From DASTPP01 sp035762175 (lineage in GTDB: Bacteria; Myxococcota_A; Polyangia; Polyangiales; Polyangiaceae): a DNA stretch of 64,000 nt. The notes under the pieces were generated by a model, which saw only the letters and a list, made by a program, of their open reading frames with translations, did not search any database and was not told the origin of the DNA. Positions within the stretch are counted from its first letter, which is position 1. Every line of letters starts with the position of its first letter. Positions 50,300 to 59,880 of this stretch are shown piece after piece. Both the position numbers and the translations under genes were made by a program. Where the stretch lies: NCBI GenBank assembly GCA_035762175.1, contig DASTPP010000344.1, positions 20,755 through 84,754 of the forward strand, written 5' to 3'.

Positions 50300-52927
50300 G
50301 TGGCCGCGAGCGCGAGCAAAGACACGCCCTCGATGCGGCAGTACCACGCCGCGAAGGCGGCCTACCCGGACGCGATCGTGTTCTTCCGGATGGGCGACTT
50401 CTACGAGATGTTCTACGACGACGCCGTCACCGCGGCGCGCGAGCTCGAGCTGACGCTGACGAGCCGCAACAAGGGCGCGGTCGACGAGGTGCCGATGGCG
50501 GGGGTGCCGCACCACGCGGCGCACGGCTACGTCGCCCGGCTCATCGCGCGCGGCCACAAGGTGGCCATCTGCGAGCAGATGGCCGACCCGGCGAAGACGC
50601 GCGGCATCGTGCCGCGCGAGGTGGTGCGGGTCATCACGCCGGGGCTCGTCACCGACGGCGAGCAGCTCGACGCGCGCTCGAACCACTTCCTCGCCGCGGT
50701 CGAGCAGGGGCCGGGCGCCTTCGGGCTCGCGCTGCTCGACCTGTCGACGGGCGAGGCGCGCGCGACCCGCCTCGCCGCGGCGTCGGACCTGGTGGGCGAG
50801 CTGGTGCGGGCCGCGCCGCGCGAGGTCCTGCTCGGGCCGCTCGACGAGCCGGTGCGCGCCTCGGTCGCGCTCGCGGCGGCGGGGGCGGCGCTGCGCGACG
50901 AGGGGCCGCTCGGCCCGGGCGAGGCCGAGGGCGAGCTCGAGGCGGTGCTCGGGGCCGAGGGGGCGCGGGCGGCGGCCGACCGCCTCGCCGCCGAGCCGCT
51001 CGCCGCCGCCGCGCGCGCGCTGCGCTTCGCCGCGCGCTGCAGCCCCGGCGCGCGGCTGCCGGTGGCGCGGGTCGAGGCGTGGGACGCGCGCGACGCCCTC
51101 TTGCTCGACGACGTCGCCCAGCGGCACCTCGAGCTCGTCGCCTCGGCCGAGGGCAAGGCCGAGGGCTCGCTCTTGCGCCTGCTCGACGAGACGTGCACGC
51201 CGCCGGGCGCGCGGCTGCTGCGACGGTGGCTGCTCGCGCCGCTCGTCGACGTCGCGCGCATCCGCCGCCGCCAGGACGCGGTCGAGCTCTTCGTGGTGCA
51301 CGCGGCGGTGCGGGCCGAGCTCCGGCGGCTGCTCGAGCGGGCGGGCGACCTCGAGCGGCTGGCGCAGCGGGCCTCGCTCGGCGAGGCGAGCCCGAAAGAT
51401 CTGGGGGCGCTGCGCGACGCGCTCGCCGCGATGCCGGGCGTCGCCGCGGCGCTCGCGGGCGTGCCCGACCCCTCGGCGGCCGAGGTGCTGGGCCTCGCGG
51501 GCGAGCCGCTCGACGCCCTGCCCGAGCTCGCCGCCGAGCTCGCGGCGGCGCTGGTCGAGCGGCCGCCGGCGCTCGCGCGCGAGGGGGGCGTCTTCCGGGC
51601 GGGCTACTCGCGCGAGCTCGACGCCGAGCGCGACGTGCAGTCGCGGGGCACGACGCTGCTCGCCGAGCTCGAGGCGCGGCTGAAGGCCGAGACGGGCATC
51701 GCGACGCTGAAGGTCAAGTACACGCGCGTCTTCGGCTGGTACCTCGAGATCACGAGCCGCTACCTCGAGAAGGCGCCGAAGGCCTGGCGCCGCAAGCAGA
51801 CCGTGGCCGGGGCCGAGCGCTTCACCTCGGACGAGCTCGACGAGCTGAGCGACCGGGTGCAGAACGCCGAAGAGCGCGCCAAGGAGCTCGAGGCCGACCT
51901 CTACCGCCGCCTGGTCGCGCGCGTGGCGAAGGCGGCGCCGCGGCTGCACCGGCTCGCCGCGCGCGTCGCGGCGTGGGACGCGTCCGCCGCCCTCGCCGAG
52001 GTCGCCCACCGCTTCGACTACGTGCGCCCCGAGGTCGACGACGGCCCGGTCATCGAGCTCAGCGACTCGCGCCACCCGGTGGTCGAGCGGCTGGCGGCGG
52101 CGGGGCGCTTCGTGCCGAACGACGTGCGCCTCGACGCCGAGGGCGAGCGGCTCTGGCTGGTGACGGGCCCGAACATGGCGGGCAAGTCGACGCTGATGCG
52201 GCAGGTGGCGCTCACCGTGGTCATGGCGCAGATGGGCGGCTTCGTGCCGGCCGCGCGGGCGCGCGTCGGCGTCGTCGACCGGGTGCTCTCGCGCGTGGGC
52301 GCGAGCGACAACGTCTCGCGCGGCGAGAGCACGTTCATGGTCGAGATGCGCGAGACGTCGGCGATCTTGCGCGGCGCCGGCCGCAAGAGCCTCGTCATTC
52401 TCGACGAGATCGGCCGGGGCACCAGCACCTACGACGGCCTCGCCATCGCCTGGGCCGTGGCCGAGCACCTGCACGACGTCTGCCGCTGCCGCGCGCTCTT
52501 CGCCACGCACTACCACGAGCTGACCGAGTTCGCCCGCAACGCGCCGCACGCGGCCAACCACTCGGTCTCGGCCCGCGAGATGGGCGACGAGATCGTCTTC
52601 TTGCACAAGCTGAGCGCCGGGGCGGCGAGCCGCAGCTACGGCATCGCCGTCGCCAAGCTCGCGGGCCTGCCCGAGGGCGTGCTCGCGCGGGCGCGCGCCC
52701 TGCTCGGCTCGCTCGAGTCGGGCGGCGCGCTGCCGGGCGGCGGGCACGCGAGCCTGCGCGGCCGGTCGAAGGCGGGCAAGGTGCAGCTCGACCTCTTCGC
52801 CCCCGCCGCCGGCGCCGCCCCGGCCGCGCCGCACCCGGCGCTCGCGGCGCTCGCGGCGCTCGACCCCGAGCGGCTGACGCCCCTCGAGGCGCTGCAGCTC
52901 GTGGCCAAGCTCAAGGCCATGCTATAG
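50300..52927 (+). CDS. mutS: DNA mismatch repair protein MutS
   Basis: 875 residues from GTG 50300 with GAGGGGG upstream. Domain I begins MRQYHAAKAAYPDAIVFFRM and carries the mismatch-reading FYEMF. The ATPase has Walker A GPNMAGKST (Gly623-Lys629), then VGASDNVSRGESTFMVEM, the D-loop region VILDEIGRGTSTYDGLAIAW, and the closing ATHYHELTEF. It recognises mismatches and recruits MutL. Only 10 bp downstream of a lipoprotein gene, which is unusual company for mutS. The N-terminal segment before the first domain is short; the tail ends with LQLVAKLKAML, the tetramerisation/interaction end. Confidence 0.97.
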   Translation: MAASASKDTPSMRQYHAAKAAYPDAIVFFRMGDFYEMFYDDAVTAARELELTLTSRNKGAVDEVPMAGVPHHAAHGYVARLIARGHKVAICEQMADPAKTRGIVPREVVRVITPGLVTDGEQLDARSNHFLAAVEQGPGAFGLALLDLSTGEARATRLAAASDLVGELVRAAPREVLLGPLDEPVRASVALAAAGAALRDEGPLGPGEAEGELEAVLGAEGARAAADRLAAEPLAAAARALRFAARCSPGARLPVARVEAWDARDALLLDDVAQRHLELVASAEGKAEGSLLRLLDETCTPPGARLLRRWLLAPLVDVARIRRRQDAVELFVVHAAVRAELRRLLERAGDLERLAQRASLGEASPKDLGALRDALAAMPGVAAALAGVPDPSAAEVLGLAGEPLDALPELAAELAAALVERPPALAREGGVFRAGYSRELDAERDVQSRGTTLLAELEARLKAETGIATLKVKYTRVFGWYLEITSRYLEKAPKAWRRKQTVAGAERFTSDELDELSDRVQNAEERAKELEADLYRRLVARVAKAAPRLHRLAARVAAWDASAALAEVAHRFDYVRPEVDDGPVIELSDSRHPVVERLAAAGRFVPNDVRLDAEGERLWLVTGPNMAGKSTLMRQVALTVVMAQMGGFVPAARARVGVVDRVLSRVGASDNVSRGESTFMVEMRETSAILRGAGRKSLVILDEIGRGTSTYDGLAIAWAVAEHLHDVCRCRALFATHYHELTEFARNAPHAANHSVSAREMGDEIVFLHKLSAGAASRSYGIAVAKLAGLPEGVLARARALLGSLESGGALPGGGHASLRGRSKAGKVQLDLFAPAAGAAPAAPHPALAALAALDPERLTPLEALQLVAKLKAML

Positions 52928-52956
52928 CCTCGGCCGGGGCCCCCCGGGCGAGCGCG

Positions 52957-54021
52957 ATGCGAATACTCTACGGCGTGGTCGGCGAGGGCATGGGGCATGC
53001 CACGCGCAGCAAGGTCGTCATCGAGCACCTTCGCGGCCGGGGCCACAAGGTCAAGGTCGTCGTCTCGGGCCGGGCCTACCACTTCTTGAAGAAGTACTTC
53101 GACGACGTCGTCGAGATCCGCGGGCTGACCCTCCGGTACGAGGGCAACGCGATGGACCGCGACGGGTCCGTCCTCAAGAACGTCGTCGTCGCCCCGGGCA
53201 TGATGCTGGCGAACGCCAAGGCGTACTTCCGAGACGTCGCGCCCTTCCGGCCGCACCTCTGCGTCAGCGACTTCGACTCGTTCGCCTACCTGTTCGCCAA
53301 GCGGCACGGCCTGCCGGTCGTCAGCATCGACAACCAGCAGATCATTCACAAGTGCCGCCACGACGACGACATCAAGAAGGGCATCAAGGCCGACTTTCAG
53401 GCGACGCGCGCCTTCGTCAAGGCGAAGCTGCCCGGCTGCGACCACTACGTGGTCACGACCTTCTTCTACCCGAAGGTGCGCGACAAGTTCGCCGGCCGGG
53501 TGACGCTCGTGCCGCCGATCTTGCGCGAGGCCGTGCTCTCGGCCGCCCCCTCGCGCGGCACGCACGTGCTCGTCTACCAGACGAGCACCAGCGACGCGAC
53601 GCTCTTGCCCGCGCTCAACCGCCTGCCCGACCAGAGCTTCGTCGTCTACGGCCTGCGCCGCGACGACGTCGTCGGCAACTGCGTCGTCAAAGACTTCGAC
53701 GAAGACGGCTTCGTGCGCGACCTCGCCTCGGCGCGGGCGGTGGTCTCGAACGGCGGCCTGACGCTCATCAGCGAGGCGCTCTACCTCGGCAAGCCCGTCT
53801 TCAGCGTGCCCGTGCGCCACCAGTTCGAGCAAGAGATGAACGCCCGCTACCTCGAGAAGCTCGGCTACGGCCTCGCCTCCCCCAAGATGGACGCGGACGC
53901 GCTCGGCGCGTTCCTGCGGCACGAGTACGAATTCGCCCGCCGCGTCCGCGGCCACCGCCAGGAGGGCAACGAGTTGCTCTTTCAGACCCTCGACCGCCTG
54001 CTGAAGGGGCTCGGCAAGTGA
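52957..54021 (+). CDS. MJ1255/VC2487-family glycosyltransferase-like protein
   Basis: 354 residues from ATG 52957, 29 bp after mutS. It starts MRILYGVVGEGMGHATRSKV, the hallmark of this GT-B family, and ends with VVSNGGLTLISEALYLGKPV then VRHQFEQEMNARYLEKLGYG. Middle part: VCVSDFDS-like CVSDFDSFAYLFAKRHGLPV. Family members resemble UDP-GlcNAc:MurG-type transferases; donor and acceptor are unknown. Its stop overlaps the GTG of the aminotransferase (GTGA), so the two form a coupled unit. Confidence 0.9.
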   Translation: MRILYGVVGEGMGHATRSKVVIEHLRGRGHKVKVVVSGRAYHFLKKYFDDVVEIRGLTLRYEGNAMDRDGSVLKNVVVAPGMMLANAKAYFRDVAPFRPHLCVSDFDSFAYLFAKRHGLPVVSIDNQQIIHKCRHDDDIKKGIKADFQATRAFVKAKLPGCDHYVVTTFFYPKVRDKFAGRVTLVPPILREAVLSAAPSRGTHVLVYQTSTSDATLLPALNRLPDQSFVVYGLRRDDVVGNCVVKDFDEDGFVRDLASARAVVSNGGLTLISEALYLGKPVFSVPVRHQFEQEMNARYLEKLGYGLASPKMDADALGAFLRHEYEFARRVRGHRQEGNELLFQTLDRLLKGLGK

Positions 54022-55139
54022 GCGCCCCCCGCCCCGCCCTCGACGCGCTCCTGCGCCCCGAGCTCGCCGCGGCGCGCGCCTACCAGCCCGAGCCCGGCCC
54101 CTTCGTCGTCCGCCTCGACGCCAACGAGGCGCCGGCCCTCTGGGGGCCGCGGGCCCGCGAGCGCTTCGGCGCGATCGCGCGCGGGGCCGAGCTCAACCGC
54201 TACCCCGACCCGGCCGCCGCCGCCCTCAAGCGCTCGCTCGCCGCCTACGCCGGCGGCGCCCCCGACGAGTACCTGGTCGGCGCCGGCAGCGACGAGGCCA
54301 TCGTCATCTTGCTCTCGTCGCTCGGCCGGGCGCGCGCGCCGGGCGCCGCCCCGCGCGTGGTCACCGTCGCGCCGACCTTCGTCATGTACCGCATCTCGGC
54401 CTTCGTCCGGGGCCTCGAGGTGCTCGAGGTGCCGCTCGACGAGCGGTGGCGCGCCCCGGCCGGGCCGCTGGTCGAGGCGATCGGGCGCGCCGACCCGCAC
54501 GTCGTCTTCCTGGCGACGCCGAACAACCCCACCGGCCGCGTCGTCGAGCCCGACACGATGCGCGCCGTCGTCGAGGGGGCGCCGAACGCGCTCGTCGTCA
54601 TCGACCAGGCCTACGGCCCGTACGCCGACGAGCGCTTCGACGACTGGCTCGGGCGCTACCCGAACGTCGCCCTGCTCGGCACGCTCTCGAAGGTGGGCCT
54701 GGCCGCGCTGCGCGTCGGGTGGCTGCGGGCCCGGCCCGAGCTCGTGCGCGAGCTCGACAAGATGCGCTCGCCCTACAACCTGCCGGCGCTCAGCCAAGAG
54801 CTGGCGGCCGCGGCGCTCGATGAGTTCTCCGACGAGCTGGGGCGCATCGTCGGCGAGGTGCGCCGCGAGCGCGCGGCGCTCGCGCGGGGCCTCGAGGGGT
54901 TCGGCTTCGAAGTCACCCCGAGCCAGAGCAACTTTCTGTGGGCTCGGGCCCCCGTCCCCGCCGACGCGCTCTGTAGCAAACTCGCCACGTGTGGCGTGGC
55001 GTTGAGACATTTCTCCTCACAAGCCGGCCGCCTTCGCGAGTACGTCCGGGTCACCGTGGGCACGCAGCGTGAGCACGCTCTGCTGTTTCAAGCCTTGCGC
55101 CAGGTGCTTCCGTCGGCCGAGGGCGCGCCGCCGACGTGA
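54018..55139 (+). CDS. hisC: Histidinol-phosphate aminotransferase-like enzyme
   Basis: 373 residues from GTG 54018. Fold-type I PLP enzyme: VRLDANEAPALWGP, ELNRYPDPAAAALKRSLAAY, GAGSDEAIVILLSS, FLATPNNPTGRVV, VVIDQAYGPYADE, and the PLP Lys225 in GTLSKVGLAALRVGW. Ends EYVRVTVGTQREHALLF. HisC transaminates histidinol phosphate with glutamate. No other his genes are near, and the partner gene is a glycosyltransferase, so a different amino-sugar or amino-acid substrate is possible. Confidence 0.87.
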   Translation: MSAPRPALDALLRPELAAARAYQPEPGPFVVRLDANEAPALWGPRARERFGAIARGAELNRYPDPAAAALKRSLAAYAGGAPDEYLVGAGSDEAIVILLSSLGRARAPGAAPRVVTVAPTFVMYRISAFVRGLEVLEVPLDERWRAPAGPLVEAIGRADPHVVFLATPNNPTGRVVEPDTMRAVVEGAPNALVVIDQAYGPYADERFDDWLGRYPNVALLGTLSKVGLAALRVGWLRARPELVRELDKMRSPYNLPALSQELAAAALDEFSDELGRIVGEVRRERAALARGLEGFGFEVTPSQSNFLWARAPVPADALCSKLATCGVALRHFSSQAGRLREYVRVTVGTQREHALLFQALRQVLPSAEGAPPT

Positions 55140-55384
55140 AGGTTTCGCCCCTGGCTTGTCGGCAATCAGCGGCGGCGCACTTACCTCACGCGCCTCGGCG
55201 GCGCGGGGGCCCGCCGGGCGATTTCGAGGTCTTTTTGCCACTCCGCGCAACCCAAGGCGTCGCCGCGACATCGCCGCGGTGTCGAGAGACGCCCGCGCTT
55301 TCACGACCTCATCCGAGCGTCGGCGCGCTGTCGGCGTTGCTCGCACCTTGCCTTTGAAGTCCGCCTCACACCCCGAGCTCTGCC

Positions 55385-55516
55385 GTGGCTGAGTTCATGC
55401 GCAGGCTCGACATGAGCGACCTTGGCGTTCTTCTTGCTCAGACCTGCCACGATTCTGGCCTTCAGCCTGAGGCCCTGGCCGCTTTCGTCTTGCTGGCGAG
55501 CCGGCCCCTCACGTAA
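55385..55516 (+). CDS. Possible 43-residue small protein
   Basis: A short frame from GTG 55385 (or ATG 55397) reads MSDLGVLLAQTCHDSGLQPE then ALAAFVLLASRPLT and stops at TAA. It would form one amphipathic helix pair. No Shine-Dalgarno site is clear, so this is a weak call. Confidence 0.2.
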   Translation: MAEFMRRLDMSDLGVLLAQTCHDSGLQPEALAAFVLLASRPLT

Positions 55517-55591
55517 ATGATGAGCTTAAGGGGCGATCGGTCTTTTCATAGCGCCTGGCTTCGCGGTTTCAGGTCGTGGGAGGCAGCCACC

Positions 55592-55924
55592 ATGGACGTA
55601 CAGGTTTGGGCGAACAGCGCCACGATGAACGAGAGGTTCCTGCGTCACGTCGAGCGCATCGCGCTGGCGACGTTCAGCCAGGGGCTCAGCGGCATCCGGA
55701 GCATCGGCGTGCGCTTCGGCGACGTGACCGGGCACGGGGCCGCGCCCTCGTTCGATTGTGAGGCGGCCGTCGTGCTGGGCGACGGCACCGAGCTGAGCGT
55801 CTATGCGCATGACATCGATGCGGCGGTCTGCTTCTACCAAGCGGCCCACGCGCTCTACCAGACGCTCGAGGCCGAGACGCCGGCCCCCGCCGTCGTCGAC
55901 GTGCTGCCGCTCGCGGCCGAATGA
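55592..55924 (+). CDS. HPF/RaiA-like ribosome-associated protein
   Basis: 110 residues from ATG 55592 with GGGAGG at good distance; the open frame upstream to 55517 is not needed. The fold pattern matches the HPF/RaiA family: MDVQVWANSATMNERFLRHV, then GIRSIGVRFGDVTGHG, DCEAAVVLGDGTELSVYAHD and DIDAAVCFYQAAHALYQTL, which parallels the beta-alpha-beta-beta-beta-alpha arrangement with a GPRGG-like loop (here GHGAAP). Such proteins bind the 30S decoding centre and store ribosomes. It is shorter in sequence similarity than classic HPF, so the family label is moderate. It stands alone. Confidence 0.6.
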   Translation: MDVQVWANSATMNERFLRHVERIALATFSQGLSGIRSIGVRFGDVTGHGAAPSFDCEAAVVLGDGTELSVYAHDIDAAVCFYQAAHALYQTLEAETPAPAVVDVLPLAAE

Positions 55925-56361
55925 AGGGCTGAGCGGCCCCGCCCGGGCGCCCCGCCGCGCTCGGCCCCCGGTGCCGACCCCGACCCTGCCTGCTTGCCGC
56001 GGGCCGCGTCGCCTCGTGAGCCAGGGTGCTCGCTTGGGGGGTCGAGCGGCCACCACGATCGTCAGGCCGGCCCCAGCCTATTCGAGGCGGGGGCGTAGGC
56101 CCTGGCCCACCGGGCCGGGGCAAGCGGCCCGATCCCAGGCGGCGGGTGCCCGCGCGCGCGGCGGGCGGGTGCCCTGCGGCCTGAACCGAAGGCGAGCTTC
56201 GGGGGCCTGCCGCGCGCGCAAGGGCGCCCAGGCGTCATGGGGGGCCGGCTCGTCGAGCGACGCGGGCCCGCCGCGCGCGCAAAGGCGCCCACCGCTCGTC
56301 GTGGGGCCACCGCCCGAAGTGCCCTCGACCCCTCGGAAATACGCCGTCGGGGCGAGTTTGC
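55925..56361. other. Intergenic region with a 26-bp direct repeat
   Basis: No gene seen. Two 26-bp copies (56205-56230 and 56266-56291) containing CCGCGCGCGCAA and GGCGCCCA are separated by 35 bp. The rest is GC-rich without clear structure. Confidence 0.5.
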
Positions 56362-57588
56362 TTGCGCCCTCGCCCGGCGAGTGCGAGCGAAATTGGCATC
56401 AACCTTCCGGACGAACGCTGTCGAGCGGGCCGAGAGCCCCTACGCCCCGCCGGACGCGAGCCCCCTTCCTCTCGCCGCGCCGGGCGCCGCTTCGGCGCGC
56501 TGCCGCTGCTCGCGCTGGCCGCGCTGCTCGGCGCGAGCGGCTGCCGCCTGGTCGTGCCCGATCGGGTCGCCCGCAGCTTCGACGGGCGGGTGGTCGAAGG
56601 GTCGTTCGTGCCCGAAGAGGCGTACGAGGCGTACTTGCGGGGCGCGCTGGCCGAGGGGCGGCGCGACTACGGCGCGGCCGAGGCGGCGTTCGTCGAGGCG
56701 GCGCGCCGGGCCCCCGACGCGCCCGACCCCTGGGTGCGCATCGCGGGGGCGCGCTGCGCCCAACCGCCCTCGTCCGTCGGGGCCGCCGAGGCCGCCTTCG
56801 CCCGCGCCCTCAAACTCGACGAGGGGTACGCGCCCGCCTACGCCGAGCGGGCGCGCTGCGCGCTCCGGCGCGGCAAGCTCGCCGACGCCGAGCGCGACGC
56901 CCGGCGCGCCCTCGAGCTCGCGCCGGGCGACCCGTCGACGGGGCTGCTTTACGTCGAGATCCTCGGGCGGCGGGGCGAGCGGGCGGCGGCGCTGCGCTGG
57001 CTGGGCAACCTCGCGCTGCGCCAGCCCGACGAGGCCCCGCTCTACGCGAAGATGCTCGAGCTCGCGCGCTCGTCGGGCGACGTGGCGCACGGGGCCTGGG
57101 CCGAGCGCGAGCTCGCGAGGCTGCGCCCGTCGTCGCCGACGGTGCCGCCGCGGCCCGCGCCGGGGGGCCTCGACGCGCTCGACGCGCTCCTGCGCCGGGG
57201 CGATCTCGAGGGGGCGCGGGCGCGCGCCACCGAGCAGCACCTGCCGGCCTCGGCGCTCGCGGTGCGGGCGGTCGCGCTCGGGGCCTACGATCTCGGGGCC
57301 CGGCAGGCGCGGCTGGTGCTCGGCGCCGACCCGAACGACGCCGACGCGCGCGTTGCGGCCCTCGCCTCGGCCGACGCGCTCGGCGACGAGGCGGGCTTCC
57401 GGGCGCTGCTCGCCGCGGCCCCGGGGCGCGCCGGCCGCCCCTCGGCGCTCGCGGCGCTGGTGCTGGCCGAGCTCTTGCGCCGGCGCAGCGAGGCCTCGGC
57501 GGCCGAGGCCGTGCTCGACGCGACCCGGGCGGGCGACGACGATCCGCTCGCGACGCTGGTGCGAAAGCGCGCGGCGGCGGCGCGGTAG
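56362..57588 (+). CDS. TPR lipoprotein
   Basis: 408 residues if started at TTG 56362, the only start codon in the open frame; the lipobox LLGASGC then lies at Cys61, which leaves an unusually long 40-residue preamble, so the start is uncertain or the 5-prime end is damaged. The mature part consists of TPR units (AYLRGALAEGRRDYGAAEAA; EAAFARALKLDEGYAPAYAE; AERDARRALELAPGDPST) and further helical repeats to the end. TPR lipoproteins usually scaffold envelope complexes. It precedes holB by 76 bp, same strand. Confidence 0.75.
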   Translation: MRPRPASASEIGINLPDERCRAGREPLRPAGREPPSSRRAGRRFGALPLLALAALLGASGCRLVVPDRVARSFDGRVVEGSFVPEEAYEAYLRGALAEGRRDYGAAEAAFVEAARRAPDAPDPWVRIAGARCAQPPSSVGAAEAAFARALKLDEGYAPAYAERARCALRRGKLADAERDARRALELAPGDPSTGLLYVEILGRRGERAAALRWLGNLALRQPDEAPLYAKMLELARSSGDVAHGAWAERELARLRPSSPTVPPRPAPGGLDALDALLRRGDLEGARARATEQHLPASALAVRAVALGAYDLGARQARLVLGADPNDADARVAALASADALGDEAGFRALLAAAPGRAGRPSALAALVLAELLRRRSEASAAEAVLDATRAGDDDPLATLVRKRAAAAR

Positions 57589-57664
57589 CGCGCGGGGCCT
57601 GGGGGGCCCGGGCGCGGCGCCCGAAACGTGGCGCGTCTCGGGCCGGCTGGGGTAGAGAGGGCGC

Positions 57665-58663
57665 ATGGCCTTCGCCGACCTGCTCGGGCAAGAAACGGCG
57701 CTGGCGACGCTCGAGCGGGCGCTCGGCGCGGGGCGGGTGCACCACGCCTACCGCTTCGAGGGGCCCGACGGGGTCGGCAAAGAGACGGCGGCCTTCGCGC
57801 TGGCGCAGGCGCTGGTCTGCGCCGAGCGGCCGGGGGGGCGGGGGCCGGCCTGCGGGGCGTGTTCGGCGTGCCGGCGCGCGGTGACGCTGAGCGAGGGCCC
57901 GCCGGCGGTGCCGCAGCACCCGGACGTCATCCTGGTCGAGCGGGGGCTCTACCCGCCGGCGCTGCTCGGGCGCTCGCGCGAGGAGGCGCAGGACATCTCG
58001 GTCGACCAGGTGCGCAAGGTGGTGCTCGCGCGGCTGAGCTTCCCGCCGCACGAGGGCCGCGCCCGGGTCTTCCTCGTGCGGCGGGCCGACGAGCTGGGGG
58101 TCGCGGCGGCCAACGCCCTGCTCAAGACGCTCGAAGAGCCGCCCCCGGGCAACCACTTCGTGCTGCTGACGGCGCGGCCGCGCGAGCTCATCGACACCAT
58201 CCGATCGCGCACGTTCGCCGTGCGCTTCGCCCCGCTCGGCGAGGGGGCGTTGCGCACGATTCTGGGGCGAAACGGGGTGCCCGAGGCGGCGCAAGAGTTG
58301 GCGGTCGAGCTCTCGGGCGGCGGGGCCCGGGCGGCGCTCGAGTCGGCGGACGCCGAGGCGGTGGCCGAGCGGCAGGCCTTCTTCGACGCCCTGCGCGAGG
58401 CGGTCGAGGCGCCCGACATGGCCCGGGCCATCGCGCTCGCGGCGCGCTGTCGCGACAAGGCCGCGCTCGGCGAGCGGCTGCGGGCCTTCGCCGCCTCGCT
58501 CGCGCGCTCGGCCCGCGGGGCGCTCGCGGCCGACGAGCGGCGGGCCCTCTCGGACGCCCGGCGCTTCGAGGTGGTGTCGCGGGCGCTGCGCGACCTCGAG
58601 CGGAACGCATCGCCGGCGCTCGCGCTCGAAGCCATGGTGCTACGCTTGCGGTCGCTTGGCTGA
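57665..58663 (+). CDS. holB: DNA polymerase III clamp-loader subunit delta-prime
   Basis: 332 residues from ATG 57665. Starts MAFADLLGQETALATLERAL, with P-loop GPDGVGKE (Gly33-Lys39), a zinc site from Cys52, Cys63, Cys66 and Cys69 (CGACSAC), Walker-B-like RVFLVRRADELGVAAANALL, and KTLEEPPPGNHFVLLTARPR followed by the sensor region IRSRTFAVRF. It is part of the gamma/tau complex that loads the sliding clamp. It overlaps ricT by 8 bp if that gene starts at TTG 58656; holB and ricT-type genes are neighbours in many bacteria. Confidence 0.94.
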   Translation: MAFADLLGQETALATLERALGAGRVHHAYRFEGPDGVGKETAAFALAQALVCAERPGGRGPACGACSACRRAVTLSEGPPAVPQHPDVILVERGLYPPALLGRSREEAQDISVDQVRKVVLARLSFPPHEGRARVFLVRRADELGVAAANALLKTLEEPPPGNHFVLLTARPRELIDTIRSRTFAVRFAPLGEGALRTILGRNGVPEAAQELAVELSGGGARAALESADAEAVAERQAFFDALREAVEAPDMARAIALAARCRDKAALGERLRAFAASLARSARGALAADERRALSDARRFEVVSRALRDLERNASPALALEAMVLRLRSLG

Positions 58664-59619
58664 CCCCTCCCCCGCCCCCGCCCGACGCGCCCCCGTGTTT
58701 TTGCCCCTCCGCGGGGCGCCGCGCCCGGTCGACGAGTTCGACCCGGTGCCCCTGACCGACGACCCGTGGGACGCGGACGCCGTGCTGGTGCGGCTGGTGC
58801 CCGTCCGGCTGGCCGAGGGCGGGCGCGTGGTCGAGTGCGACGTGGGCGACCTCGCGGTCGGCCGGGGCGAGGCGGTGACGGTCGAGAGCGAGGGGGGGGC
58901 CTCGGTCGGGGCCGTGGTGGGCTCGGCGCGGCGGGCGCTCGTGCGCCACCGGCCGCCGCGCGTCCTGCGCCGCTCGTCGGACGACGACGTGCGGCACGAG
59001 GCGCGCTTGCGCCAGCGCGAGCACGAGATCTGCCGCGCCGCGCGGCGCATCGTGCGGCAGCTGCGCCTGCCGGTGAAGGTCGTGCGGGCGGTGATGGCGC
59101 AGGGCGGGGGGCGGGCGCTCGTCTATTACGCGAGCGACGACCGCATCGACTACCGCGAGCTCTTGCGGCGGCTCTCGGGCGCCGTGCAGGCGCGCATCGA
59201 GCTGCGGCAGGTGGGCCTGCGCGACGCGGCGCGCGTGCTCGGGGGCGTCGGGCCCTGCGGCCTGCAGCTCTGCTGCAACACCTTCTTGCGCGACTTCGCC
59301 CCGGTCAGCATCAAGATGGCGAAAGACCAGGGCCTGGCGCTGACGCCGCAGCGGGTGAGCGGGGTCTGCGGGCGGCTGCTCTGCTGCCTCGTCTACGAAG
59401 AGGCCTTTTACCGCCAAGAGCGCGCCCGCTACCCGAAGGTGGGCAAGCGCGTCATGACACCGCAAGGGCCGGGCAAGGTGCGCGACTGTGACGTGCTCGC
59501 CCAGCTCGTGCGCATCGTGCTCGAATCGGGCGAGATGGTGTCCTTTTCGCCCGAAGACGTGAGCCCGGCGCCCGCGCCCCCACCGCCGGGGCGAAAGAAC
59601 CCGCCCCCGGCGGGCTTAG
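58656..59619 (+). CDS. ricT: PSP1/RicT-family protein (stop codon missing)
   Basis: TTG 58656 overlaps holB by 8 bp; GTG 58695 is an alternative. The PSP1 domain is unmistakable: GPCGLQLCCNTFLRDFAPVS, IKMAKDQGLALTPQRVSGVC, GRLLCCLVYEEAFY, with the three Cys groups that hold iron-sulphur centres in Bacillus RicT. In Bacillus it acts with RicA and RicF in RNA processing. The domain ends near SFSPEDVSP (about 59570), but there is no in-frame stop and the frame runs on to 61691 through the oxygenase gene. A TAG in the +1 frame at 59617-59619, after a GC homopolymer, is probably the original end and is used here. Confidence 0.85.
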
Positions 59620-59767
59620 CGGGGCTTCGGGGGCGCGCCGACGAGGGGCGAGGGCCCCGAAGGTGCGACGCGGGGGCGCGGGCCCGGCCGCCGCGGGGGC
59701 GCCCTTCGCCCCTTGTCGGCGCGCCGCCGACGCTTCAAGAATTGCCCTCGCGGTCTCGCGGGGGCCG

Positions 59768-59793
59768 GCGCGCGAGCCCCGGGGCTCGCGCGC
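59768..59793. terminator. Perfect 26-bp palindrome, possible terminator hairpin
   Basis: The 13-bp arms GCGCGCGAGCCCC and its complement meet without a loop, 149 bp after the presumed ricT end and before the oxygenase gene. There is no U-tract; a hairpin at the end of the holB-ricT unit is plausible. Confidence 0.4.
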
Positions 59794-59880
59794 TGCGCGG
59801 CACGGGCCCGGCATTAGAGGCAGCGGGCGTCTCGAGCGACGCAGCGACGCCCAGCGCACTCTCCTCCCCGAAAGATTTGT

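Noticed and set aside
46658..52834. 2058-codon minus-strand open frame
   Set aside because: Runs antisense through the second large lipoprotein gene and mutS, both with clear motifs; a product of the lack of stop codons in GC-rich DNA.
55140..55384. tRNA or small RNA gene in the gap after hisC
   Set aside because: No cloverleaf arms, no CCA end and no T-loop sequence were found.
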